From Bacteroidales bacterium (GTDB lineage: Bacteria > Bacteroidota > Bacteroidia > Bacteroidales > F082): a stretch of 64,000 bases of DNA. A model generated the notes under the pieces. That model did no database searches. It saw nothing but the letters and a program-made list of their open reading frames with translations, and was not told where the DNA came from. The stretch lies in contig JAEETH010000005.1 in the NCBI GenBank assembly GCA_016290215.1, forward strand, positions 41,169-105,168, in the 5' to 3' direction. Positions 46,701-54,115 of this stretch are shown piece by piece (within the stretch, counting starts at the first letter, position 1; each line of letters opens with the position of its first letter). The position numbers and the translations under genes are program-made.

Positions 46701-48543
46701 TGGTCAGCGTCTTCTCACTGCCGTAGGCCGTGCCTGCGCTATTGGTGGCGTAGGCCCTCACATAGTAAGTGGTGCCTGGGGCAAGGTCGGTCAGCTCTAC
46801 GGAGAAAGTACCTGTACCCGTTCCACTGCTGCCATGCGTACCTGCCGTGGTCGGGTTGTGGCTCGTGCCCCAGCAGATACCTCTCTCCGTCACGATGGCG
46901 CCGCCTGCGTCGGTCACCTCGCCGTGTGCCGTGGTGTCGCTGATGTCACCCGTCACCACCGTGGGCAAAGTGGCTGCCGTGGTGAAGTCCTTCTGTTCGC
47001 CATAGGTAGTGCCTTGGTCGTTAGTGGCGTAGGCTCTTACGTAGTATTTCGTTCCTGGAGTGAGGTTGCTTATGCTCACAGTGTATTCCCCTGTTCCCGT
47101 GCCGCTTTGGGTATGGTTGCCGCTGGTGGTCGGGCTGGGACTGGTGCTCCAGCAGACGCCTCTTTCCGTCACTGCGCTGCCGCCCTGGTCGGTCACCTTG
47201 CCATGGCCCTTGGCCGTGGTCGAGGCGATGTCGGTAACATCGAGGGTCAACACCTCAGGCAGGCCTTCCAAGGCCGTGAAGCTCACCTCAGCGCCATAGG
47301 CCGTGCCTTGGCTGTTGGTGGCGTAGGCTCTCACATAATAGGTGGCATTGGGCGTGAGGTTCGTCATGCTTACGGTGTAGCTGCCCGCACCTGTGCCACT
47401 GCTGGCGTGGATGCCGCTTATCGTGGGGTTATGGCTTGTACCCCAACAGATACCTCTCTCCGTCACGTTGCTCGCGCCTTGGTCCGTCACCTCTCCACCG
47501 CCCTTCGCGCTGGTAGCGGTAATCTCGGTGATGCCCGAGGTGGTCACCACGGGCAGGCCTTCGGTGGTGGTGAAGGTGAGGTCTTCGCCGTAGGCTGTCC
47601 CCTTGGCGTTGGTGGCATAGGCGCGCACGTGGTAAATCTTATTAGGTGTGAAACCCGTCATAGCCACTTCAAACACACCCAAGGTGGCATCCGTGGCTGC
47701 GGCATGGCTGCCGATAGTGGTCGGGGTGGCGCTCAAGCTCCAGCACACACCGCGTTCGGTCAGTTCGAGGCCGCCGTCACTGGCCACGTTGCCCATGCAG
47801 GTGGCCGTGGTGGAGGTCACATTACTTACTTCAACAGTGGAGACTTCGGGAAGCAGGGCTTCGGCCAAAGTCTCAAACTCCAGCACCTCGCCAAAGCCGA
47901 TGCCGGAGGCGTTCTTCGCATAGGCGCGGACGTAGTATTTCGTGGAAAAGGATAGACCTTCTATGCGTAACGTATATTGTCCCACACCGCCCGCAGCATG
48001 TTGCATCGTCTCGTCGTCCAAAGTCGGGTCGCCGTAGGTGTTCCAGCAGATGCCGCGTTCGGTCACCTCCTGTCCGCCTTCTGCCACCACCTCGCACTTC
48101 ACGCGGACGGTGGTGCTGTCCAAGGCCATCACTTCCAATGTCTTCACCAGCGGGGAGTCGGCAGGCGTGGCGAAGGTCTTGGTCTCGGTCTTGTAAGGTT
48201 TCGAAAAACCGTAGTCCACCTCGTAGCAGTAATGGTATTCCGTGCCGGGTTGAAGACCTATTACTTCCACGGTATAGTCCGTTCCATCAATGTCGGCCAC
48301 AAAGGCATGGGCATCGGCGAGGTCGTTCCTCTTCCCTACTTGCATCTTGATGCCATTGATCTTGCCGTCATAGGTATACACGCCAGAGACGGTGACGGTG
48401 GTCGGGGTATAATGGAAATATTCCCGTTCGAAGGTGATGGATTGGATGTTGGGCTCGTTGTCCTTCTTGCAGGAAAACAACAATGCGGCCAAGGCGATGG
48501 CCAGGATTGCGACGCTTAATATGCGGTTTATTTTTCTACTCAT
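43729..48543 (-). CDS. Large fibronectin-repeat lipoprotein with InlB repeats and FISUMP-like end
   Basis: 1,604 aa from the ATG at 48543. Lipoprotein signal with lipobox LLFSC (about residue 24). One divergent FN3-like domain is followed by ten repeats of about 95 aa marked by VTERGICWGTSHNPTTSG and TYYVRAYA.NS.GTAYG; three divergent InlB B-repeats (GGTV.GGGTYQQGQSCTVTA) lie between and after the last ones; a FISUMP/DUF1566-like domain ends in GQSVRLI. The later repeats are nearly identical in DNA, showing recent homogenisation. Probably surface-exposed; binding target unknown. The C-terminal domain is related to those in the 1440-15164 gene. Confidence 0.9.
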   Translation of the reverse strand: MSRKINRILSVAILAIALAALLFSCKKDNEPNIQSITFEREYFHYTPTTVTVSGVYTYDGKINGIKMQVGKRNDLADAHAFVADIDGTDYTVEVIGLQPGTEYHYCYEVDYGFSKPYKTETKTFATPADSPLVKTLEVMALDSTTVRVKCEVVAEGGQEVTERGICWNTYGDPTLDDETMQHAAGGVGQYTLRIEGLSFSTKYYVRAYAKNASGIGFGEVLEFETLAEALLPEVSTVEVSNVTSTTATCMGNVASDGGLELTERGVCWSLSATPTTIGSHAAATDATLGVFEVAMTGFTPNKIYHVRAYATNAKGTAYGEDLTFTTTEGLPVVTTSGITEITATSAKGGGEVTDQGASNVTERGICWGTSHNPTISGIHASSGTGAGSYTVSMTNLTPNATYYVRAYATNSQGTAYGAEVSFTALEGLPEVLTLDVTDIASTTAKGHGKVTDQGGSAVTERGVCWSTSPSPTTSGNHTQSGTGTGEYTVSISNLTPGTKYYVRAYATNDQGTTYGEQKDFTTAATLPTVVTGDISDTTAHGEVTDAGGAIVTERGICWGTSHNPTTAGTHGSSGTGTGTFSVELTDLAPGTTYYVRAYATNSAGTAYGSEKTLTTQATLPTVTTGEVSNITQTSARGSGNVTNEGGAEVTERGVCWGTSHNPTISGSHASNGTGTGGFTVNMTGLTANTHYYVRAYAKNSAGVSYGNEVDFTTAQNVSAPTVTTSQVTNVQQTTATGGGNVTNSGGATVTARGICWSTSHNPTTSGSHANSGTGTGSFSVNMTGLTPGTTYYVRAYAINSAGTSYGSEVSFTTQQAITLPTVTTGQVTNIQQTSATGGGNVTNSGGANVTERGICWGTSHNPTTSGSHASNGTGTGSYTVNMSGLSPSTTYYVRAYAINSQGTAYGSEVTFTTAAGLPTVTTSQVTNITQTSATGGGNVTATGGANVTERGICWGTSHNPTTSNSHANNGTGTGTYTVNMTSLTSNTTYYVRAYAINSAGTAYGSEVSFITSDLPSYTIAVSANPSSGGTVGGGGTYQQGQSCTVTALANSGYTFTNWTENGTQVSTNVNYSFTVTSNRSLVANFTMQVTLPTVTTSEVTNITQTSATGGGNVTATGGANVTERGICWGTSHNPTTSSSHASNGTGTGSYTVNMSGLSLGTTYYVRAYAINSQGTAYGSEVNFTTSEIPSYTIAISANPSNGGTVSGSGTYQQGQSCTVTASANTGYTFLRWTENGSQVSTNANYTFTVSGNRTLVAQFQAQSYTISVSANPSNGGTVSGGGSYNYGQSCTVTASANSGYEFTNWTEGGSVVSNNASYSFTVSGNISLVANFETSIPVGAINGLFTINANGDQVYFSQGNLQYIGSASTPYWKFADNQWDYLGDNGQFSEEHGVDRDLFCWATSGFNHGAVCYQPWSTNGDANNYYAYGSLSFNLYDQTGQADWGYNDISNGGNAINQWRTLTKDEWIYVFTVRSTVSGVRYAKAKVNDVKGVILLPDNWSTNYYSLVNTNNGNASFNSNTITESIWLNSFESHGAVFLPAAGYRNGVNGGPGPYSAGFYWSSSSYGGQPYAYGLAFTESVLNDDSYGSRGAGQSVRLIKACNH
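44950..47960 (-). repeat. Tandem array of about 290-base FN3 repeats
   Basis: Ten units of about 285-300 bases, most similar around the TERGICWGTSHNPTTSG codons. The repeat has no spacer structure of CRISPR type; it codes for protein. Expected to vary in copy number by recombination. Confidence 0.85.
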
Positions 48544-48627
48544 GTCTATAGGTTTTATCAATAGAGGCTTATTGAGTGCAAAATTAGTCTATTAATTCTC
48601 ATATTCTACTTTCAACACACATTTTTT

Positions 48628-48678
48628 CCGTAAATTTTTTACGGATATTCATTATTATTATTATTTTTGCACCGTAAA
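48628..48678 (+). promoter_or_regulatory. Promoter and candidate operator of the ATPase/Toprim pair
   Basis: A -7 box TATTTTTGC (48662-48670) is preceded by the perfect palindrome CCGTAAA-TTT-TTTACGG (48628-48644) and followed by a third CCGTAAA (48672-48678). The sites flank the promoter, as a repressor would. Confidence 0.55.
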
Positions 48679-48697
48679 TCAATAAATCAATCATGCC

Positions 48698-49801
48698 ATG
48701 CTTGCAAAGTTCTCTGTCAAAAACTACCGAGGTTTCCCAAAAGAAATCATCTGGGATCTTTCTAAACCAAGCAATTATGAGTTCCATCCTGAGGCTATAA
48801 AGAATGGCATTATCAAGAATGGTATCATTTATGGCCCCAATGGGTCGGGAAAAACCAACTTGGGATTGGCCTTATTTGACGTCGTGAACCACCTTTCCCA
48901 AAAATGGAAAAAACCTGATTATTATGGCAATTACGTTTATGCCGGCCATCCTCTCGAACCAGTAGAATTCAAATATGTCTTCCGATTTGACACAAAAACC
49001 GTTGATTATACCTATTCGAAAGACTCCTATGGTGACATTAAGACGGAGTCTCTAACAGTAAATCGAAAAATTGTGTTTCAGAGAGACTTGGTTCAGGTAA
49101 AACTAGACAAAAAGGCATTCCCGAGTATCAATGAAAAAGCGATAGAGAATCTTAATGTTCATGCCAACAATTTCTCTTTCGTGAATTTCCTGCTAACCTC
49201 TATGCCTCTACCTAAAGACCATTATCTTCTTCAACTTCAGCAGTTTGCTAATTCAATGCTATGGTTTAGATGCTTGAATGTCACAGAGTTTATTGGTTTA
49301 GAAACCAACGGTACTATTATCGACGAATACATCATCCGCAACAACTTAGTAAAAGATTTTGAGACGTTTCTCAAAGAAACAAGTGGCCAGGTTTTTGTTT
49401 TTGACACACCCAATCCAAACGACAAACGTCTTTATTGTCTTTTTGAAGGCAACAGAGTCTCTTTTCACAGCATTGCCTCCACAGGTACGGAATCTTTGGA
49501 ACTGCTCTATTATTGGCTATCGAAAATGAATCAAACACAATTCGTTTTCATTGATGAATTTGATGCATTCTATCATTACAAGCTTTCTTTTGCAGTTTGT
49601 AAAAGGCTTTTCAATCTTGATAGTCAAGTGTTTCTCAGCTCGCACAACACCAGCCTGATGACCAATGACCTGCTTCGTCCTGACTGCAACTTCATTTTGA
49701 ACAACAACAAGATCAAACCACTTTGCGACTGCACCGACAAGGAACTCCGTTGGGGTCACAGCATTGAGAAATTGTATCGTGGTGGAACATTTAATATTTA
49801 G
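48698..49801 (+). CDS. AAA/ABC-type ATPase of a two-gene defence-like module
   Basis: 367 aa. N-terminal KNYRGFPKEI and Walker A GPNGSGKTN (about residue 46), a signature-like STGTESLELL, Walker B FVFIDEFDAF (about 284) and H-loop SSHN (about 314). This is the AAA_15/AAA_21 (OLD-like) type without its own nuclease domain. The Toprim-like gene starts three bases after its stop. Such pairs (RloA/RloB, AbiLi/AbiLii, PARIS-type) act against phages in known cases; which branch this is cannot be settled by eye. Confidence 0.85.
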   Translation: MLAKFSVKNYRGFPKEIIWDLSKPSNYEFHPEAIKNGIIKNGIIYGPNGSGKTNLGLALFDVVNHLSQKWKKPDYYGNYVYAGHPLEPVEFKYVFRFDTKTVDYTYSKDSYGDIKTESLTVNRKIVFQRDLVQVKLDKKAFPSINEKAIENLNVHANNFSFVNFLLTSMPLPKDHYLLQLQQFANSMLWFRCLNVTEFIGLETNGTIIDEYIIRNNLVKDFETFLKETSGQVFVFDTPNPNDKRLYCLFEGNRVSFHSIASTGTESLELLYYWLSKMNQTQFVFIDEFDAFYHYKLSFAVCKRLFNLDSQVFLSSHNTSLMTNDLLRPDCNFILNNNKIKPLCDCTDKELRWGHSIEKLYRGGTFNI

Positions 49802-49804
49802 GGT

Positions 49805-50581
49805 ATGATACTTTTCGTTTTTGAAGGGAAGGAAAGGGAGGTCAATATTTTCAATGCCCTCAAGCAGTTGTTCTTCAACAGCGATGAAGTCATTGTTGAA
49901 TTTACATACAATACTGGCTTCCATACTTTATTCAAGGAATTAAAAGAGAACGGCATGTCGTTGTTCAGGGTTTTACAGGAAGCATCGAAAAAACGAGAGA
50001 ATGACACGCTAGGCGCATACACTGAGGACGATTTTTCGGAAGTGTTTCTCGTTTTTGATTACGATTTTCACTACAAGTTCATTCCTCTTGAACAATGGAA
50101 CGACAACCTTAGGGAAATGCTAGCCTTTTTTAACGATGAAACGGACAATGGCAAGATGTATGTGAACTATCCTATGGTGGAATCCATCAGATACACGAAG
50201 CAGTTGCCCGACAAGGACTACTACAAATACACCATAAAAAGAGATGATTGTCCAAAAAAGAAAGGGGATCCGACAAGTGGTTTCAAACACAAGGCTGCAG
50301 CGTTCTCTGCATACAAGGGACTTGATTTCATCCAAATCAACGACAATAAAACTCCTACAGAGCGGAAAATTGTCCGCAAGAATTGGAATCTCCTCAAAAG
50401 GCAGAATGTTGCCAAAGCGAATTATCTCTGCACTGGACGAAACACTTTTCCTCGCAAAAAGAAACTGTTTGATCAATTAAGCATATTCGAGAATCAATGC
50501 ACAAAATATGTCCAATCCGAGCCATGTTGCGTTTCAATTCTCAATTCCTTTCCGATTTTCTTGTACGAGTATTTTAAGTAG
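49805..50581 (+). CDS. RloB/Toprim-like partner of the ATPase
   Basis: 258 aa. The N-terminus ILFVFEGKERE has the Glu of a Toprim motif and VFLVFDYDFHY (about residue 77) the DxD motif; the rest is helical and Lys-rich (RKNWNLLKRQNVAK). This fits RloB/AbiLii-type proteins, proposed nuclease or effector partners of the preceding ATPase. It lies three bases downstream, so both are in one operon. No terminator of clear quality follows; weak GTCACAAA/TTTGTGAC arms lie at 50666-50692. Confidence 0.75.
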   Translation: MILFVFEGKEREVNIFNALKQLFFNSDEVIVEFTYNTGFHTLFKELKENGMSLFRVLQEASKKRENDTLGAYTEDDFSEVFLVFDYDFHYKFIPLEQWNDNLREMLAFFNDETDNGKMYVNYPMVESIRYTKQLPDKDYYKYTIKRDDCPKKKGDPTSGFKHKAAAFSAYKGLDFIQINDNKTPTERKIVRKNWNLLKRQNVAKANYLCTGRNTFPRKKKLFDQLSIFENQCTKYVQSEPCCVSILNSFPIFLYEYFK

Positions 50582-50738
50582 GGGGGCTCTTTTAGGGATT
50601 GTTTTGTCCTGATAATTTGATAAAAGTGGGACAAGAGACAACTATTATCATTCGTCACAAACTATTCAAATCTTTGTGACACATCATAATTATTGGGATA
50701 TGCCAGATAATTATATCAAAGTAGGCAAAAAGTGATTG

Positions 50739-51539
50739 TTACCAAGCATAGCCCAAGCCAAGTTTGCCTTCGAGGGTTTGGAAGTTGGTGGTGACGGCTT
50801 CGGCAGAGAGGACGAAACCGCTCAGGTGGAGCTGGAGTCCGGCGGAGACATCCACACCTTGCACGCTGTTGTCCTTCATCTTGTACCATTGGCCGTCTTT
50901 ATCCTGCCAACAGTGATTACGCACGCCGTAGCCCGCACCCACTCGGATGCAGAGCGGATCGGCAACACGAATCATGCAGCCAGCGATGATAGAGAGGCGG
51001 TCGGTAGTGGTTTGGCCGTTATACATGGGCAGGTAGCCACCCTCCACAAAACCCTGGGCATCGGCCTTCGGCAGGTTACCCATACCCGTGAAGCCGCCGT
51101 TGGTCATGGCACTGACAAACCAACCGAAATGTTTCACTTGACCCACGCTGAAGCCAAACGACAATTGAGGAGCAAAGGAATAAGCCACATTGGCCGTAAC
51201 GAAGGTTTCCTTGCGCCACTTTTCCTTCAGCTTAATGCTCAGCTTGAACTTAACATTGTCGCTCTCGAAAGTGGAGAACTCCTTCAGCACATCCCATGTG
51301 ATGCTTCGGTTGTAACCCGAAGGCACATCCTTGACATCACCTTCCACTTGTTTCAGCGGGCCACGAAAGGTGGTGCCACCATCAGTGGAGACATACAAAC
51401 GCACAAACTCGGCTGGTTGGCTGAGGTCGTACTCAATAACAATCTTGTCGCCTATCTGGTGGACGTCCACAATTTGTTGGGCGAACGACGGCAGGGCAAA
51501 ACCCAATGCCACGGCAAGGATAAGTAATAATCTTTTCAT
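50739..51539 (-). CDS. Exported beta-barrel-like protein of the caspase cluster
   Basis: 266 aa from the ATG at 51539. Signal peptide MKRLLLILAVALG to SFAQ, an N-terminal fibronectin-like strand region (VDVHQIGDKIVIEYDLS, VRLYVSTDGGTTFRGPL), then alternating strands ending in LGLGYAW, a C-terminal aromatic as in outer-membrane proteins. Last gene of the minus-strand unit, ten bases after the caspase gene. Function unknown; a membrane partner of the exported proteins is possible. Confidence 0.75.
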   Translation of the reverse strand: MKRLLLILAVALGFALPSFAQQIVDVHQIGDKIVIEYDLSQPAEFVRLYVSTDGGTTFRGPLKQVEGDVKDVPSGYNRSITWDVLKEFSTFESDNVKFKLSIKLKEKWRKETFVTANVAYSFAPQLSFGFSVGQVKHFGWFVSAMTNGGFTGMGNLPKADAQGFVEGGYLPMYNGQTTTDRLSIIAGCMIRVADPLCIRVGAGYGVRNHCWQDKDGQWYKMKDNSVQGVDVSAGLQLHLSGFVLSAEAVTTNFQTLEGKLGLGYAW

Positions 51540-51549
51540 CTTTTTTTTG

Positions 51550-52461
51550 TTATTTGAGTTTGCGTTTTCTCCAAGTGTCGGCCAACGATGAACTGGCATT
51601 GGCCACAGGGGTCTGCATCTTCGAGTTTTCCACCATCGACATTCTGGTCACTTTGTCATTAATAAAGTCGGCCAAGTCGCCATAGTTCACATCACCTTTC
51701 GACTCTTGAAGCTTCTTCAGCAGGAAATAAGTGAACATGCCATGCGACTTGTCCTGATAGATATAGGCTGTTTCGTCACCCTGCGCTGCGGAGAAAACCA
51801 CGGCGTTGCCTCTCAGCTGTCCGCTCTTCGACTTCACGGCGGCACCACGGCTTTCGGCCATCATGACACCATTACGGTTGGCACCGCTGAAACAGGCATC
51901 AATGAAATAGGTGATTGATTCTGCACTCGATGTACCCAAATCAGCATATAACTTGTCAAGACTATATCCCGATTCAGGATCGGTGGCATAGCCGTCCACA
52001 GGTAGCAGATAGGCATTGCGGCTCGACTCATCGGGGATGCCATGCCCAGAATAATAGACGATGCCTTTGGCCTCGCCTTTATACGCAACGAAAGTGTTTT
52101 TCAGCCAAAGCACCTCATGCTTCATATTGTTAAGCGTGGCATTGCGTTCCATACGGATGTTCTTCTCAGGAATGCCGAGTGCTTGGATGCAATACTGGCG
52201 AAACACTTCGCCGTCGTGAAGGGCAAAAGGCACATTCTGCTCTTTCTGGTAATCCTCGTTGGCGAAGATGACCACAAAGGTCTTGTCGTTAATGGTTTTG
52301 GATTGTGGAATGTTGACATCCACGTCCGACTGGCGAACTTCGTTTCTCGTATTGGCTGTGCCGATGCTGAAGCTGAACACGTCCGACTCCAAGTCTATGG
52401 TTTGGGCTTTACCAATAAAAGCCATCAAGGCTATTGACACAAAAAGTAAAGTACGTTTCAT
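51550..52461 (-). CDS. Exported caspase-like (C14) cysteine protease
   Basis: 303 aa. Signal peptide MKRTLLFVSIALMAFIGKAQ, then a p20-like domain: VVIFANEDYQ, YYSGHGIPD with the catalytic His (about residue 138) and YFIDACFSGA with the catalytic Cys (about 186). FSAAQGDETAY follows as in orthocaspases. Both catalytic residues are present. No membrane segment beyond the signal, so it acts outside the cytoplasm. Its start codon overlaps the DUF4384 stop (TAATG). Substrate unknown. Confidence 0.88.
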   Translation of the reverse strand: MKRTLLFVSIALMAFIGKAQTIDLESDVFSFSIGTANTRNEVRQSDVDVNIPQSKTINDKTFVVIFANEDYQKEQNVPFALHDGEVFRQYCIQALGIPEKNIRMERNATLNNMKHEVLWLKNTFVAYKGEAKGIVYYSGHGIPDESSRNAYLLPVDGYATDPESGYSLDKLYADLGTSSAESITYFIDACFSGANRNGVMMAESRGAAVKSKSGQLRGNAVVFSAAQGDETAYIYQDKSHGMFTYFLLKKLQESKGDVNYGDLADFINDKVTRMSMVENSKMQTPVANASSSLADTWRKRKLK

Positions 52462-53354
52462 TATTCTTTGGTGATTTCAATGGGTTTGACAACAACTTGC
52501 ATTTTCTTATCCAAGCGACGGTTTTTCAACAGCCAGCGTTGGAAGTCCTTGTAGGAAAGATAGCGGGGTAATTCCAGCTCCTCCTTTCCCACCTTGACCT
52601 TCATGGGAGCTGAAGTGTCGTTAGCTTTCACGAAAGGATTGGGCGAAAAGATGACATAGAGCATATCCCGTTCAAGATTCTTCTCACAGGTCAACACATA
52701 TTCATCGCAAGCCTCACCGTTTTCGGCATGGTTGGACGAAAACAACACGTAAGGTTTGTTGGCTTTCACTTCGAACATGCCATCTGTGTCGCTGGCGTAC
52801 GGTAGGAAACAATAGGCATCGCCTTTGTCATCCATCAGATAGACGGCAAGATAGCCTTGTGAGGGTGACTGGAAGGAGAGATAAATGTCATCGCCGTTGC
52901 GGAACTGGTCATCCTCAAATCGGCTTAGTGTACCGTTTTTAAGCACCTTGACACTGATGTCGATAGGCACGGAGACAATCTCACGCGCCAAGCCCCACAC
53001 ATGAGCAGTCACCATGAGGAAATCTTCCTCGTACGACACTTCCGTGACAGGATCCCTTGTATCTTTCAGCCATTCGCCTTTCACGGTGCTTTCGCCCAAA
53101 GCCAGCATGTTGATATAGGAATTGCCGTTCTCGTTCTGCTGGCGGGTATAGGTGGTTTGTTCAATCAAGGTACCGAATTCGTTGGCCAAGGCTTGGATGC
53201 GTGCCTGCTCAATGGCAGTGGCCCGAGCCGACTCAAGACTGACATCTTGAGGAGTATAATAGGTGTATTCCCCCTCCACCCTACGCTCTGACTGGGCGAA
53301 GAGTGAAGCGGGAAACACCAGCGTCAGAAGAATAACAACAATCTTTCTTGGCAT
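52461..53354 (-). CDS. Exported DUF4384-domain protein
   Basis: 297 aa. Signal peptide ending SLFAQ, an N-terminal LPP20-like alpha/beta region (ARATAIEQARIQALANEFGT), then DUF4384 (FRNGDDIYLSFQSPSQGYLAVYLMDDKG, about residues 155-245). DUF4384 is known to accompany caspase and serine-protease genes in several phyla. Translationally coupled to the caspase gene, so the two probably act together in the periplasm or at the outer membrane. Confidence 0.82.
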   Translation of the reverse strand: MPRKIVVILLTLVFPASLFAQSERRVEGEYTYYTPQDVSLESARATAIEQARIQALANEFGTLIEQTTYTRQQNENGNSYINMLALGESTVKGEWLKDTRDPVTEVSYEEDFLMVTAHVWGLAREIVSVPIDISVKVLKNGTLSRFEDDQFRNGDDIYLSFQSPSQGYLAVYLMDDKGDAYCFLPYASDTDGMFEVKANKPYVLFSSNHAENGEACDEYVLTCEKNLERDMLYVIFSPNPFVKANDTSAPMKVKVGKEELELPRYLSYKDFQRWLLKNRRLDKKMQVVVKPIEITKE

Positions 53355-53366
53355 TTGACAAATCTA

Positions 53367-53999
53367 TTAGAATCCAAGAATCTTATCCAATTGTTTCGAC
53401 AAGTCATCAGCTTTCTTTTCCAAGTCCTCACGCATGGTCTGCTTCATGATGTCCATGGCCATATCGTGGCTGTAGTACGTCACCGTTCTGACTTCCACAT
53501 TGCCGTTTTCGAGGTCACGGTACATCTTTATGGGAACAATCACACGACCCAGTTTCTGCGAAACCAAGTTCTTGCTGGCGGCGACGCTCTCAGCTAAAGA
53601 AGTGGCCTGCTTTTGTGAAAGCTGCTTGTTGGCTAACTTGTTGTCGATTAATTCCGTCACCTCGGTCTGAATCTTACCGGCAAGGTCGAGCTTGGCAAGG
53701 TTAGTGGCTTGGAAGAGGGCTGCATCGTAGGTTTCGCCCACGGTCATGGCTTCACCAGCTACATATTTTTCGAAACCTTTTGCGTCTCTCTCCAAGGCTT
53801 TGTCATAGGATTCTTTCAACTGAAGATCCATGGCGATATTGCCAGGAGCCACCTTCCAGCCATCCTTTTTCAGCTGACGGACTTCCTTCTTGATGGATTT
53901 CTGGGCGGTTTTCTGGTCCTTGGTCAGGTTTTGTGAGGCGCAGCTGGCCATCATGACGAACGAGAGTGCGAGCACCAGGATTGTACTTAACTTTTTCAT
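53367..53999 (-). CDS. LPP20-like lipoprotein
   Basis: 210 aa from the ATG at 53999. Lipobox MMASC (about residue 21), then a helix-rich domain (QATNLAKLDLAGKIQTEVTELIDNKLA) resembling LPP20/LPP-type lipoproteins and the N-terminal part of the next protein. It lies 12 bases upstream of the DUF4384 gene and is likely in the same operon. Function unknown. Confidence 0.78.
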   Translation of the reverse strand: MKKLSTILVLALSFVMMASCASQNLTKDQKTAQKSIKKEVRQLKKDGWKVAPGNIAMDLQLKESYDKALERDAKGFEKYVAGEAMTVGETYDAALFQATNLAKLDLAGKIQTEVTELIDNKLANKQLSQKQATSLAESVAASKNLVSQKLGRVIVPIKMYRDLENGNVEVRTVTYYSHDMAMDIMKQTMREDLEKKADDLSKQLDKILGF

Positions 54000-54115
54000 T
54001 TCTGTTTTCCTTTCTAAGTTTATGTTTAACGATTTTGTTTGTTCTTTGCTCAATAGTGGATTCAAGGTTTCAAATTTAGTCCAAAAATTCCAATTATTTT
54101 CATTCTTTTTCTATC

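Noticed and set aside
45646-47955. 769-codon open frame on the plus strand
   Set aside because: It is the antisense of the FN3 repeat gene; the repeat period keeps the frame open. Its sequence is Cys/His/Gly-rich with no family, and the minus-strand frame encodes clear FN3 domains.
44950-47960. CRISPR-like regular repeats
   Set aside because: The period is about 290 bases, spacers are not unique, and the array codes for FN3 domains.
41284-50589. GTAGGGGGGCT at 41284 and 50579 as possible island ends
   Set aside because: An 11-base match with a G run is expected by chance in 64 kb, and nothing else is shared.
50666-50692. GTCACAAA/TTTGTGAC arms as a terminator or Rex site
   Set aside because: No T run follows and the spacing is too long for a Rex site; kept only as a note.
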